Positions 1-8,215 of a stretch of DNA of 64,000 nt are shown here, one piece after another. Where the stretch lies: the NCBI RefSeq assembly GCF_000743355.1, contig NZ_JQEI01000030.1, positions 79,559-143,558 of the forward strand, in the 5' to 3' direction. Each line of letters opens with the position of its first letter. Position 1 is the first letter of the stretch. The notes beneath the pieces are model-generated. The model searched no databases. It saw only the letters and a program-made list of their open reading frames with translations, and was not told the origin of the DNA. The position numbers and the translations under genes were made by a program. The DNA is from Serratia sp. Ag1 (GTDB taxonomy: Bacteria > Pseudomonadota > Gammaproteobacteria > Enterobacterales > Enterobacteriaceae).

Positions 1-742
1 GGGATAACACGCCAATGGCCAGATACGGCGACAAGTTGCTGGTGCCTGCGATGGCAGGCAAATCGCGCTGTTTCACATAGTCCTGCACCTGTTCACGGCA
101 AAAACTGCGCAACCGTTGCAGCGCCGCTTCTTCACCTGCCGGATACGCCTCCCCAAACTCCATCAGCGGATAATCGAACGCTTCTGGCACGGTAACGTTC
201 AGCGCTTCACCACGAGCGCGGGGGGCGGGTACTGAACTGACATCAGACTCCGTCAGGCGTTGGATAAACGCCCGGCGAAACGGCGTGTAAACCTTGAACA
301 TCTCCCCACCGCCAGTAAGCACGCTGCCCGGCGGTAACAGCAAACTGTCGTCAAAACTGTGGCAAATCACGCTCCCAGCCAGCCGTTGTTCAAGTTGAGC
401 ATCACGCTGGCGCTCGTTAATTTCATACTGGCGGTTGTAAAACAGCGCGCTAACCTGCCGTTGCTGGCAAAAATCCACCAACCAGGCCACTGATTCTGCA
501 AAGTCATGGCACTGATGGCCAATCAACGCGATACCGCGCTCCGCCAGCGCCTGTTGAGCCCGCAGCAGGTTGGCATGGATAAAGGCAGCCTGACGTGGGG
601 CCATCTCATGCTTGCGCCATTGGCCCGGGGTGGCAACAAACACCGCCAATACGTTAGCATCCGGATCGCTACAGGCCGCATGCAACGCTTTGTTATCGGT
701 AATGCGCAAATCATTGCGCAACCAGACCAAATGGGTCTTCAT
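1..742 (-). CDS. phrB: Deoxyribodipyrimidine photolyase, N-terminal part (cut by window edge)
   Basis: This is the start of a DNA photolyase, which uses blue light to split UV-induced cyclobutane pyrimidine dimers. About 247 residues are visible, beginning MKTHLVWLRNDLRITDNKAL, the typical start of the antenna-binding alpha/beta domain. The last visible residues (TSNLSPYLAIGVLS) belong to the start of the FAD-binding helical domain. The C-terminal half lies outside the window. The ATG at 742 is only 15 bp downstream of the ybgA stop, so the two are probably co-transcribed, as in E. coli (ybgA-phr). No frameshift is seen in the visible part. Family assignment is firm. Confidence 0.95.
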   Translation of the reverse strand, partial: MKTHLVWLRNDLRITDNKALHAACSDPDANVLAVFVATPGQWRKHEMAPRQAAFIHANLLRAQQALAERGIALIGHQCHDFAESVAWLVDFCQQRQVSALFYNRQYEINERQRDAQLEQRLAGSVICHSFDDSLLLPPGSVLTGGGEMFKVYTPFRRAFIQRLTESDVSSVPAPRARGEALNVTVPEAFDYPLMEFGEAYPAGEEAALQRLRSFCREQVQDYVKQRDLPAIAGTSNLSPYLAIGVLS

Positions 743-757
743 AATCTTCCCTTCTGA

Positions 758-1711
758 TTAATGACCATAACGCAAGCGCAGCGCTTCCGGGTAGGGTTCA
801 AAATAGCGCTGCTGCGCCAGATAACTGTCAGGATATTCAGCCATGTAATGCTTTATCAGCGTGATCGGGGCCAGCAATGGTTGCATCCCCTGGCGATAAC
901 GATCGATCAATTGCGCCAGTTCCTGACGCTGAGCGGAACTCAGCTCACGGCGGAAATAGCCCTGCACGTGCATTAATACGTTAGTGTGATTACGCCGGGT
1001 GGCTTTGTGTTTTAACAACGCCATCAGACGGCTGCGGTATTCCACAGCAAACTCTTCCAGTGACGCCCATTTTTCAATCCCAGCCACAAAGCGGCCAAGT
1101 TCGCGATATTCAGGTTGTGAATGCGCCAGCAATGAAAGTTTATAACGGCTGTGGAAAGCGATCAGCCCACCGCGCGTCAACCCTTTCCGCCACAACATAT
1201 TCAGTTCATAGAGTGCAAATACCCGCTCGACAAAGTTCTCACGCAGCACCGGATCGCTCAGGCGGCCATCTTCCTCTACCGGCAGCCACGGCATCTGGCG
1301 CATCAGTTCGGCAGTAAATAAGCCGACACCGCTTTTACGCGCCCCTTCACCGTTTTCGCCATACACTTTAACCCGCTCCATACCGCAACTGGGCGATTTG
1401 GCGCAGACGATATAACCGCATAACTCCTGCAGCTCAGCAACGCGCTGCTCAGAGAACTGCTGCATCTTGTCGGTGACATCGACTGTGCTGTCGTTACTGT
1501 TGCACAGCAGGATCTGTTGCTGTTTCTTCACCAGCCGCAATGCGGGCCGTGGCGCAGGTAAGCCTATCGCCATTTCAGGGCAAATTGGCTCGAAACGAAC
1601 ATAGGGAGCCAATTGATCTACGGCAAAATCGAAGCGCTTATGCCCACCGTCGAAACGCACCGGCCCACCTAACAGACAAGCACTGATCCCCACTGGAATT
1701 TTTTCATTCAT
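758..1711 (-). CDS. ybgA: YbgA-type protein with DUF523 and DUF1722 domains
   Basis: This 317-residue protein has two domains of unknown biochemical function. DUF523 spans roughly residues 1-150, with the conserved SACLLGGPVRFDG start and a SPSCG motif. DUF1722 spans about 185-310. E. coli YbgA (about 169 residues) has only the second domain, so this is the long form. I chose the ATG at 1711 because the protein then starts MNEKIPVGISACLLG like other DUF523 proteins. A longer in-frame start at 1741 adds ten unconserved residues. The gene precedes phrB by 15 bp, which suggests a shared transcript and perhaps a link to light or DNA damage. That link rests on position only; the reaction is not known. 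Confidence 0.9.
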   Translation of the reverse strand: MNEKIPVGISACLLGGPVRFDGGHKRFDFAVDQLAPYVRFEPICPEMAIGLPAPRPALRLVKKQQQILLCNSNDSTVDVTDKMQQFSEQRVAELQELCGYIVCAKSPSCGMERVKVYGENGEGARKSGVGLFTAELMRQMPWLPVEEDGRLSDPVLRENFVERVFALYELNMLWRKGLTRGGLIAFHSRYKLSLLAHSQPEYRELGRFVAGIEKWASLEEFAVEYRSRLMALLKHKATRRNHTNVLMHVQGYFRRELSSAQRQELAQLIDRYRQGMQPLLAPITLIKHYMAEYPDSYLAQQRYFEPYPEALRLRYGH

Positions 1712-1788
1712 ATTCGCGCCCCAAGAGGTTAGATGATGCAAAAAGTGTAGAGGAATTCGCGCGTTAGTACGACCTTGTCATGCAGAAA

Positions 1789-1820
1789 CAAAAAACCCCC
1801 GCCAAAAAGGACGAGGGTTT
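1789..1820 (-). terminator. Rho-independent terminator after ybfA
   Basis: On the minus strand an AACCCTCG...CGGGGGTT stem-loop is followed by a T run (the A run at 1789-1796 on the plus strand). It lies 24 bp past the ybfA stop, in the right orientation to end that transcript before ybgA. Confidence 0.7.
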
Positions 1821-1843
1821 CAGTGTAGAGCGGCTACTGGTAA

Positions 1844-2050
1844 TCAATAGAAATCGCCAGATGCGGCCTCTGCCTGCTGCAACCAGACCGGTTTGTCACT
1901 GGTTTTTGACCAGACGCGATGCAGATAGCTGTAAAAACGGGCGCGATCTGAACGGAACAACATTACCGGCAAAGTGAGCAGCATCGCCAGCAGCACTGCG
2001 CTGCGGCGCAGGAAGATCCGATGCAGTGGATAGGCGTGATAGTTAGACAT
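1844..2050 (-). CDS. ybfA: Small membrane protein YbfA (DUF2517)
   Basis: A 68-residue protein matching the YbfA/DUF2517 family from end to end, including the strongly conserved block around [21 protein letters not shown] and the C-terminal GDFY. One hydrophobic segment (about residues 17-33, [15 protein letters not shown]) suggests a single membrane span. The ATG at 2050 follows a good ribosome binding site (GGAGGT on the minus strand). An upstream in-frame extension to 2131 has no family support. In E. coli ybfA lies immediately upstream of kdpFABC. Here a LysR-type gene sits between it and kdp. Its function is unknown. Confidence 0.9.
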   Translation of the reverse strand: MSNYHAYPLHRIFLRRSAVLLAMLLTLPVMLFRSDRARFYSYLHRVWSKTSDKPVWLQQAEAASGDFY

Positions 2051-2580
2051 GCGAACCTCCTTGAAAGCACCTGCAACGGAACTATCAGGAACCGTATGGA
2101 TGCAAAAATAGATAATCTGAAAACTGTACAAAATTTTACCGCAATTATTGTAATTTTACTACTGATCAGACCACTAAATGAGGCAAAAAATCACCAACAA
2201 AACCGCAATCGCGTAATTTTGTTACATGAAAGTTAACAAAAAATTCAACATTGGTTAGAAAGTATTAGACGTTCTGTGTCATCCACATAGTCTTAAAAAA
2301 TACAAAACCTTAAAAAAATAGAAATAAAACCGTTTTTCCTGACATATCCTACAAGTTTTTTACTTATATAAATCCACACTAAAAGTATAACAATAAAATA
2401 AATCCATAAATGATAGAGAAAGAACAACAGATAAAATTCCAGCAACCAGATCGCAGATAATTCTCACTTTAAGAGCAGGGTTATTTAGAAAGATCTTAAA
2501 AAATTCCGTCACTAGAAATAATTTGAACATATACTTTTAAAGTAATAACACCTGCGTAAAAACCAAAAGGTAGCCTTTGT
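2051..2580. other. AT-rich spacer between ybfA and the LysR gene
   Basis: This 530-bp stretch is much richer in A and T than its flanks, with many A/T runs, particularly at 2100-2540. I see no convincing coding sequence or stable hairpin. It must hold the divergent promoters of ybfA and the LysR-type gene. The composition continues into the regulator, which fits a laterally acquired or H-NS-bound segment, but that is inference. Confidence 0.6.
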
Positions 2581-3507
2581 ATGATTAAGTTACAGCAATT
2601 GAAGATTTTTCAAATGGTCGCCGACTTAGGAAGTATAAGGGCAGCATCAGCAGCACTGCACCTTACGCAACCGGCGTTGACTCGCAGCCTTAAAGAGCTG
2701 GAAGCCTCGCTGGAGGTTGACTTAATCATAAGAGGTGCAAATGGTATTACGTTGACAGAAGCGGGCAAAATATTTAAGTTTCGTACGGAGCAAATACTCA
2801 GGGATCTTGAGTCAACAAAAAATGAAGTTCGGGAGGTGGTAAAATTCCGCAACCGCAGCATCTCATTTGGCTTTTCCTCATCGCTCACTTACACCGTGTT
2901 ACCCAACACCATCAAACGTTTTCAGGGCTACTTCCCCGAAATCGAGATTAACCTCATCGAGGGGCAACTGACGGAATTGCTGCCCAAAGCACGTACGGGA
3001 GAGTTGGATTTCTGTATCTCTGTTATTTCAGATAGTATATCGCTCAGTGATTTTGTTATTGATTCCTTTTTTAGCATGCCTTTTTATATTATTGCCCGGA
3101 AAGGGCATCCGCTAGAAAAATGCTTATCCATAAAAGAGCTTGCCTGCGCAGATTGGTGTTTACCCTCAAATTCATTTGGTTATCAAAAAGAAATCGAATC
3201 AATAATATTCCAGTGCAAAACAAGCAAGAAAATCCTTCGGGGGGATTCCAGTGAAACCAGATTCAGCATGGTTTTAAATACTGATTATATTACAATCTCA
3301 CCTGCTGCTGTCTTTAATGATTACTTACTTAAAGATAACTTAGTCATTATTAATGTTAAAGAAAAAATACCTAACGCATTATACTGCGTGATACACCAGA
3401 GTAAATTCCCGTTATCTCCAGGAGCTAAATGGTTGATTGATGAACTTAAATCCAGCATAAAAGAGCATTGTGATTATTGGGGCACTGATTGTGATTTTCC
3501 AAAGTAA
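2581..3507 (+). CDS. LysR-type transcriptional regulator, target unknown
   Basis: A 308-residue LysR-family regulator. Residues 1-60 form the winged helix-turn-helix (MIKLQQLKIFQMVADLGSIR, then AASAALHLTQPALTRSLKELE). Residues about 90-295 form the periplasmic-binding-protein-like effector domain. Codons are clearly AT-rich (many AAA, ATA, TTA), unlike the GC-rich kdp genes next to it. LysR genes usually control a divergent neighbour. Here the divergent gene is ybfA, 530 bp away, and the downstream kdp operon has its own KdpDE, so no target can be named. The ATG at 2581 fits the usual family start. The effector is unknown. Confidence 0.9.
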   Translation: MIKLQQLKIFQMVADLGSIRAASAALHLTQPALTRSLKELEASLEVDLIIRGANGITLTEAGKIFKFRTEQILRDLESTKNEVREVVKFRNRSISFGFSSSLTYTVLPNTIKRFQGYFPEIEINLIEGQLTELLPKARTGELDFCISVISDSISLSDFVIDSFFSMPFYIIARKGHPLEKCLSIKELACADWCLPSNSFGYQKEIESIIFQCKTSKKILRGDSSETRFSMVLNTDYITISPAAVFNDYLLKDNLVIINVKEKIPNALYCVIHQSKFPLSPGAKWLIDELKSSIKEHCDYWGTDCDFPK

Positions 3508-3518
3508 TAGGCACTGGT

Positions 3519-3596
3519 CTATACCCTAAATAGTTCGAGTTACTCGCGGTGGCTTAGAGCCATCCCAATAGGCTCTTAATCCAGGCCGAGTAACGC
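3519..3596. repeat. Half-ERIC terminus joined to a nested hairpin
   Basis: Positions 3519-3541 (TATACCCTAAATAGTTCGAG and following) match the outer end of an ERIC element, as seen intact at 41188. After that, ERIC sequence stops. It is replaced by a nested inverted repeat: GTTACTCG (3539-3546) with CGAGTAAC (3587-3594), and AGAGCC (3556-3561) with GGCTCT (3571-3576). It lies 12 bp after the LysR stop and may act as its transcription end. It looks like an ERIC relic or a different palindromic repeat with ERIC-like ends. Confidence 0.6.
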
Positions 3597-3623
3597 ACGC
3601 TCTGTAGCTGCTTAACTTTCAGC

Positions 3624-3650
3624 CATTTTTACACTTTCTTTATACCGCGC
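3624..3650 (+). promoter_or_regulatory. Probable KdpE operator upstream of kdpF
   Basis: The sequence CATTTTTACACTTTCTTTAT and the following ACCGCGC resemble the T-rich KdpE-binding site known upstream of E. coli kdpFABC (two TTTAYAC-like direct repeats followed by a GC block). It lies about 80-100 bp before the kdpF start. Phosphorylated KdpE would activate kdp transcription here under K+ limitation. Assignment is by resemblance and position. Confidence 0.6.
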
Positions 3651-3727
3651 TGCGTTATTTTTTCATCTTCTTTCCACCTTATTCCCTACACTCAGCTTAT
3701 CAAAAATTACTCATCTGGAGGTGTCCC

Positions 3728-3817
3728 GTGAGTTTCAGCGTTATTGGTGGTGCGCTGCTGGTTCTGCTGCTGTTGGGTTATCTGATTTATGCCCTGTTTA
3801 ATGCGGAGGATTTCTGA
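3728..3817 (+). CDS. kdpF: Potassium-transporting ATPase small subunit KdpF
   Basis: A 29-residue, single-span membrane peptide read from a GTG start ([20 protein letters not shown], ending YALFNAEDF). A strong ribosome binding site (CTGGAGGTG) lies just upstream. Its stop overlaps the kdpA start (TGATG), as in other kdpFABC operons. KdpF stabilises the KdpABC complex in the inner membrane. Length and sequence agree with E. coli KdpF (29 residues). Confidence 0.92.
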   Translation: MSFSVIGGALLVLLLLGYLIYALFNAEDF

Positions 3818-5514
3818 TGGCCGCTTCAGCCTTTTTACTGATCGCCAGCTTTATGCTGGTGCTTCTCTTGCTAGCCCGACCTCTGGGCAGCTTTATTGCG
3901 CGCCTGATCGAAGGTGAGCCACTGCCGGTGCTGCGTCATTTTGAAAGCACCGTCTGGCGCTGTTGCGGTAATAACAGTGCTGAAATGAGCTGGTGGCAGT
4001 ATGCCTTGGCCATTATGGGGTTCAACCTGCTGGGTTTAGTGCTACTCTTGGCACTGCTGATGGCTCAGGGATCCTTGCCACTTAACCCGCAAGGATTCGC
4101 CGGGCTATCTTGGGATCTGGCGCTTAATACGGCAGTCAGTTTTATTACCAATACCAACTGGCAAGCCTACAGCGGTGAAAACACCCTCAGCTATTTCAGC
4201 CAGATGGTTGGGTTGACGGTGCAGAACTTCCTGTCTGCCGCCACCGGTATTGCCGTGGCCTTTGCGCTGATCCGCGCCTTTGCCCGCCGCTCCAGTGCCA
4301 CTATTGGCAATGCCTGGATCGATATCCTGCGCATAACCCTGTACCTGTTGCTGCCGCTGTCGCTGCTCATCGCACTGTTTTTTGTCAGCCAGGGTTCACT
4401 GCAAAACCTGTTGCCTTATCTCCATCTCAATACCCTGGAAGGGGCGCAGCAGACGTTGCCGATGGGGCCGGTGGCTTCGCAGGAAGCAATCAAAATGCTG
4501 GGGACCAACGGCGGTGGCTTCTTCGGGGCCAACTCTGCGCATCCGTTCGAGAACCCAACGGTATTAACCAACTTTGTGCAGATGCTGGCGATCTTCCTGA
4601 TCCCTTGCGCGTTGTGCTTTGCTTTTGGTCAGGTTGCCGGTGAAAACCATCAGGGCCATACGCTGATCTGGGCGATGGCGCTGATCTTCGTGATTGCCGT
4701 AGTGGTGGTAATGTATGCCGAACTGGCGGGTAACCCGCATCTGAGCACATTAGGCAGCGCCAGCAATATCAATATGGAGGGCAAAGAATCCCGCTTCGGC
4801 ATTCTCGCCTCGAGTATGTTCACGGTGGTTACCACGGCAGCGTCCTGCGGCGCAGTCAACGCCATGCTCGACTCCTTCACCCCGCTGGGCGGCCTGGTGC
4901 CGCTGTGGTTGATGCAGATTGGTGAAGTGGTATTCGGCGGCGTCGGCTCCGGCCTGTATGGCATGCTGCTGTTCGTGTTGCTAACGGTATTCATCGCTGG
5001 CTTGATGATTGGCCGCACCCCGGAATATCTGGGCAAGAAGATCGATGTCTACGACATGAAAATGACCGCACTGGCGATCCTGGTTACCCCAACGCTGGTG
5101 CTACTGGGCACGGCGCTGGCGATAGCTACCGACGCCGGTCGCGCGGGCATGCTCAACCCCGGTGCACATGGTTTCAGCGAAGTGCTGTACGCCGTGTCTT
5201 CCGCCGCCAACAACAACGGTAGCGCCTTTGCTGGCTTAAGCGTCAATACGCCGTTTTACAACCTGTTATTGGCCTTTGCCATGTTTGTTGGCCGCTTCGG
5301 GGTGATCCTGCCGGTTCTGGCGATTGCCGGTTCGCTGTGCGTCAAAAAACGCCAACCTGCGGGCAACGGAACGTTGCCGACTTACGGGCCACTGTTTATC
5401 GGTCTGTTAATCGGCACCATTCTGCTGGTAGGCGCATTGACCTTCGTACCCGCGCTGGCATTGGGCCCGGTAGCCGAGCATTTACAGCTTTGGTTGGCAA
5501 ACTCACAGTCATAG
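3817..5514 (+). CDS. kdpA: Potassium-transporting ATPase, K+-binding subunit KdpA
   Basis: KdpA (565 residues; E. coli 557) is the channel-like subunit of the KdpFABC pump, which scavenges K+ at micromolar levels. It belongs to the SKT superfamily. Multiple hydrophobic segments and four selectivity-filter regions are visible, including [19 protein letters not shown] at about 229-247 and the [13 protein letters not shown] block near 465-480. The start overlaps the kdpF stop by one base, and kdpB follows 13 bp after the stop, so translation is likely coupled. The gene appears intact. Confidence 0.97.
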   Translation: MAASAFLLIASFMLVLLLLARPLGSFIARLIEGEPLPVLRHFESTVWRCCGNNSAEMSWWQYALAIMGFNLLGLVLLLALLMAQGSLPLNPQGFAGLSWDLALNTAVSFITNTNWQAYSGENTLSYFSQMVGLTVQNFLSAATGIAVAFALIRAFARRSSATIGNAWIDILRITLYLLLPLSLLIALFFVSQGSLQNLLPYLHLNTLEGAQQTLPMGPVASQEAIKMLGTNGGGFFGANSAHPFENPTVLTNFVQMLAIFLIPCALCFAFGQVAGENHQGHTLIWAMALIFVIAVVVVMYAELAGNPHLSTLGSASNINMEGKESRFGILASSMFTVVTTAASCGAVNAMLDSFTPLGGLVPLWLMQIGEVVFGGVGSGLYGMLLFVLLTVFIAGLMIGRTPEYLGKKIDVYDMKMTALAILVTPTLVLLGTALAIATDAGRAGMLNPGAHGFSEVLYAVSSAANNNGSAFAGLSVNTPFYNLLLAFAMFVGRFGVILPVLAIAGSLCVKKRQPAGNGTLPTYGPLFIGLLIGTILLVGALTFVPALALGPVAEHLQLWLANSQS

Positions 5515-5527
5515 AGAGAATAAAACG

Positions 5528-7597
5528 ATGACTCGTAAACAACGTGCGCTGTTTGAGCCCGCCTTGGTGCGAACCGCGCTGCTTGATGCAATGAAAAAGC
5601 TGGATCCGCGTGTGCAGTGGCGCAACCCGGTGATGTTCGTGGTGTACATCGGCAGTCTCCTGACCAGCACCATCTGGTTAACCATTCTGGCCGGTAAAAC
5701 CGACGGCAACGCCGCTTTCACTGGCAGTATCTCGCTGTGGTTGTGGTTTACTGTGCTGTTTGCCAATTTTGCCGAAGCCTTGGCAGAAGGCCGCAGTAAA
5801 GCTCAGGCAGCCAGCCTGAAGGGCACCAAAAAAACCAGTTGGGCGAAGAAACTGGCCAACGCCAAACGCGATGCGGCCAGCGAGAAAGTCTCAGCCGAAA
5901 GCCTGCGCAAAGGGGATATCGTACTGGTGGAGGCCGGTGACACCATTCCGTGCGATGGCGAAGTGCTGGAAGGTGGCGCCTCGGTGGATGAAAGTGCCAT
6001 CACTGGCGAATCAGCACCGGTGATCCGCGAATCCGGCGGCGATTTTTCGTCCGTTACCGGCGGGACGCGCGTGCTGTCTGACTGGCTGGTGGTGCAATGC
6101 AGCGTGAACCCGGGTGAAACGTTTCTCGATCGCATGATCGCCATGGTGGAAGGGGCCAAACGCCGTAAAACACCGAATGAGGTGGCGCTGACCATTCTGC
6201 TGATCGCCTTGACCATCGTCTTTGTGCTGGCAACCGCCACTCTGTTCCCTTATTCACAATACAGCGTGGAAGCCGCAGGCAGCGGTACCGTAGTCTCGAT
6301 CACGGTACTGGTGGCGTTGCTGGTTTGCCTGATCCCGACCACCATCGGTGGGTTGCTGTCCGCCATCGGCGTAGCCGGGATGAGCCGGATGCTCGGGGCC
6401 AACGTGATCGCCACCAGTGGCCGGGCAGTAGAAGCCGCTGGCGACGTCGATGTGTTGCTGCTGGATAAAACCGGCACCATTACTCTGGGTAACCGCCAAG
6501 CCTCGGAGTTCCTGCCCGCCCCCGGCGTCAAAGAGCAGGAACTGGCCGATGCCGCACAGCTTTCCTCATTGGCAGATGAAACCCCAGAGGGCCGCAGCAT
6601 CGTGGTGCTGGCGAAACAGCGCTTCAATCTGCGTGAACGTGATCTGCAGGCCTTGAACGCCACTTTCGTCCCCTTCTCGGCCCAAACCCGTATGAGCGGC
6701 GTTAACGTGCAGGATCGGATGATCCGCAAAGGCGCGGTAGATGCCATTCGCCGCCATGTGGAATCGAATAACGGCCACTTTCCGCGTGCTGTTGACGATC
6801 TGGTGGAAAGCGTAGCCCGTACTGGCGGTACACCGCTGGTCGTCGCAGAAGGGCCGCGCGTGCTGGGCGTCGTGGCGCTGAAGGATATCGTCAAAGGCGG
6901 CATCAAAGAGCGCTTTGCTGAACTGCGCAAAATGGGCATCAAAACGGTGATGATCACCGGGGATAACCGCCTGACCGCTGCGGCTATCGCCGCCGAAGCC
7001 GGTGTGGACGATTTTCTGTCAGAAGCCACGCCTGAAGCCAAGTTGGCGCTGATCCGCCAATATCAGGCCGAAGGCCGCCTGGTTGCCATGACCGGCGACG
7101 GCACCAACGATGCGCCCGCGCTGGCACAGGCCGACGTGGCGGTCGCCATGAACTCCGGCACTCAGGCAGCTAAAGAGGCAGGCAATATGGTGGATCTGGA
7201 TTCCAACCCCACCAAACTGATCGAAGTGGTGCATATCGGCAAGCAGATGCTGATGACGCGCGGTTCACTGACCACCTTCAGTATCGCCAACGATGTGGCG
7301 AAATACTTTGCCATTATTCCGGCGGCCTTTGCGGCGACCTATCCGCAATTGAATGCGCTGAACATCATGAATCTGCATTCGCCCTCATCTGCCATTATGT
7401 CGGCAGTGATCTTCAACGCACTGGTGATTGTGTTCCTGATCCCGCTGGCGCTAAAAGGGGTGAGTTATAAAGCACTGAGCGCGGCGGCACTGCTGCGGCG
7501 CAACCTGTGGTTGTACGGTTTGGGTGGCCTGCTGGTGCCGTTTGTCGGTATCAAGCTGATCGATCTGCTGCTCACCGCGCTGCATATGGCCAGTTGA
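5528..7597 (+). CDS. kdpB: Potassium-transporting P-type ATPase, KdpB
   Basis: KdpB (689 residues; E. coli 682) is the ATP-hydrolysing P-type ATPase subunit of the Kdp pump. The phosphorylated aspartate is D313 in [13 protein letters not shown]. Other signatures are the actuator-domain TGES ([12 protein letters not shown]), the nucleotide-binding KGA motif (IRKGAVDA) and the hinge [21 protein letters not shown]. Membrane spans lie at both ends. It is third in kdpFABC and lies 15-18 bp before kdpC. All key residues are present, so it should be active. Confidence 0.98.
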   Translation: MTRKQRALFEPALVRTALLDAMKKLDPRVQWRNPVMFVVYIGSLLTSTIWLTILAGKTDGNAAFTGSISLWLWFTVLFANFAEALAEGRSKAQAASLKGTKKTSWAKKLANAKRDAASEKVSAESLRKGDIVLVEAGDTIPCDGEVLEGGASVDESAITGESAPVIRESGGDFSSVTGGTRVLSDWLVVQCSVNPGETFLDRMIAMVEGAKRRKTPNEVALTILLIALTIVFVLATATLFPYSQYSVEAAGSGTVVSITVLVALLVCLIPTTIGGLLSAIGVAGMSRMLGANVIATSGRAVEAAGDVDVLLLDKTGTITLGNRQASEFLPAPGVKEQELADAAQLSSLADETPEGRSIVVLAKQRFNLRERDLQALNATFVPFSAQTRMSGVNVQDRMIRKGAVDAIRRHVESNNGHFPRAVDDLVESVARTGGTPLVVAEGPRVLGVVALKDIVKGGIKERFAELRKMGIKTVMITGDNRLTAAAIAAEAGVDDFLSEATPEAKLALIRQYQAEGRLVAMTGDGTNDAPALAQADVAVAMNSGTQAAKEAGNMVDLDSNPTKLIEVVHIGKQMLMTRGSLTTFSIANDVAKYFAIIPAAFAATYPQLNALNIMNLHSPSSAIMSAVIFNALVIVFLIPLALKGVSYKALSAAALLRRNLWLYGLGGLLVPFVGIKLIDLLLTALHMAS

Positions 7598-7615
7598 GAT
7601 AATGAGGAAATAATG

Positions 7616-8185
7616 ATGTCTTACTTACGCCCTTCATTGGTGATCTTGCTCCTGCTGACGCTGATCACTGGCATCGCTTACCCACTGCTGACTACCGGGC
7701 TGTCACAGTTGCTGTTCAGCCGTACCGCCAACGGCTCGTTGTTATATCAAGGCGACAAAGCCGTCGGTTCCGCCCTGATCGGCCAGAACTTCTCCAAACC
7801 GGGGTATTTCTGGGGCCGCCCTTCTGCTACTGCCGATTCGGCCTATAATGCCATGGCATCCGGCGGCAGTAATTTGGCAACCACCAACCCGGCGCTGGAT
7901 AAAGCCATCGCCGAGCGGGTGAAACAACTGCGCCAAGCTAACCCGACCATGAGTGGGCAAATTCCGGTCGATCTGCTGACCGCCTCCGGCAGCGGACTGG
8001 ATCCGCAGATTTCTGTGGCGGCAGCGCAGTACCAGTTAGAGCGGGTAGCCAAAGCCCGTCAGTTGCCTACGGAGCAGATCGCCAAGCTGATTACAGAAAA
8101 CACCGAACGTGCCACCCCCAATTTTATGGGTGAATCTGTAGTCAATGTGCTGAAGCTGAATCTGGCGCTGGATGAGCTGAAATAA
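7616..8185 (+). CDS. kdpC: Potassium-transporting ATPase subunit KdpC
   Basis: KdpC (189 residues; E. coli 190) has one N-terminal membrane span (about residues 9-31, LVILLLLTLITGIAYPLL) and a periplasmic domain. It is the catalytic chaperone that raises the ATP affinity of KdpB. Conserved family features include GQNFSKPGYFWGRPSAT and DLLTASGSGLDPQIS. Two ATG codons are adjacent (7613 and 7616). The second gives MSYLRPS, which aligns with E. coli MSGLRPA. It is followed by kdpD after 30 bp. Confidence 0.95.
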   Translation: MSYLRPSLVILLLLTLITGIAYPLLTTGLSQLLFSRTANGSLLYQGDKAVGSALIGQNFSKPGYFWGRPSATADSAYNAMASGGSNLATTNPALDKAIAERVKQLRQANPTMSGQIPVDLLTASGSGLDPQISVAAAQYQLERVAKARQLPTEQIAKLITENTERATPNFMGESVVNVLKLNLALDELK

Positions 8186-8215
8186 GCGTTTGCATCGGAA
8201 TACAAGGAACTTGCA

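Noticed and set aside
2021..2236. 71-codon frame overlapping ybfA on the opposite strand
   Set aside because: It overlaps the conserved ybfA start and crosses low-complexity AT-rich DNA; no motif is seen.
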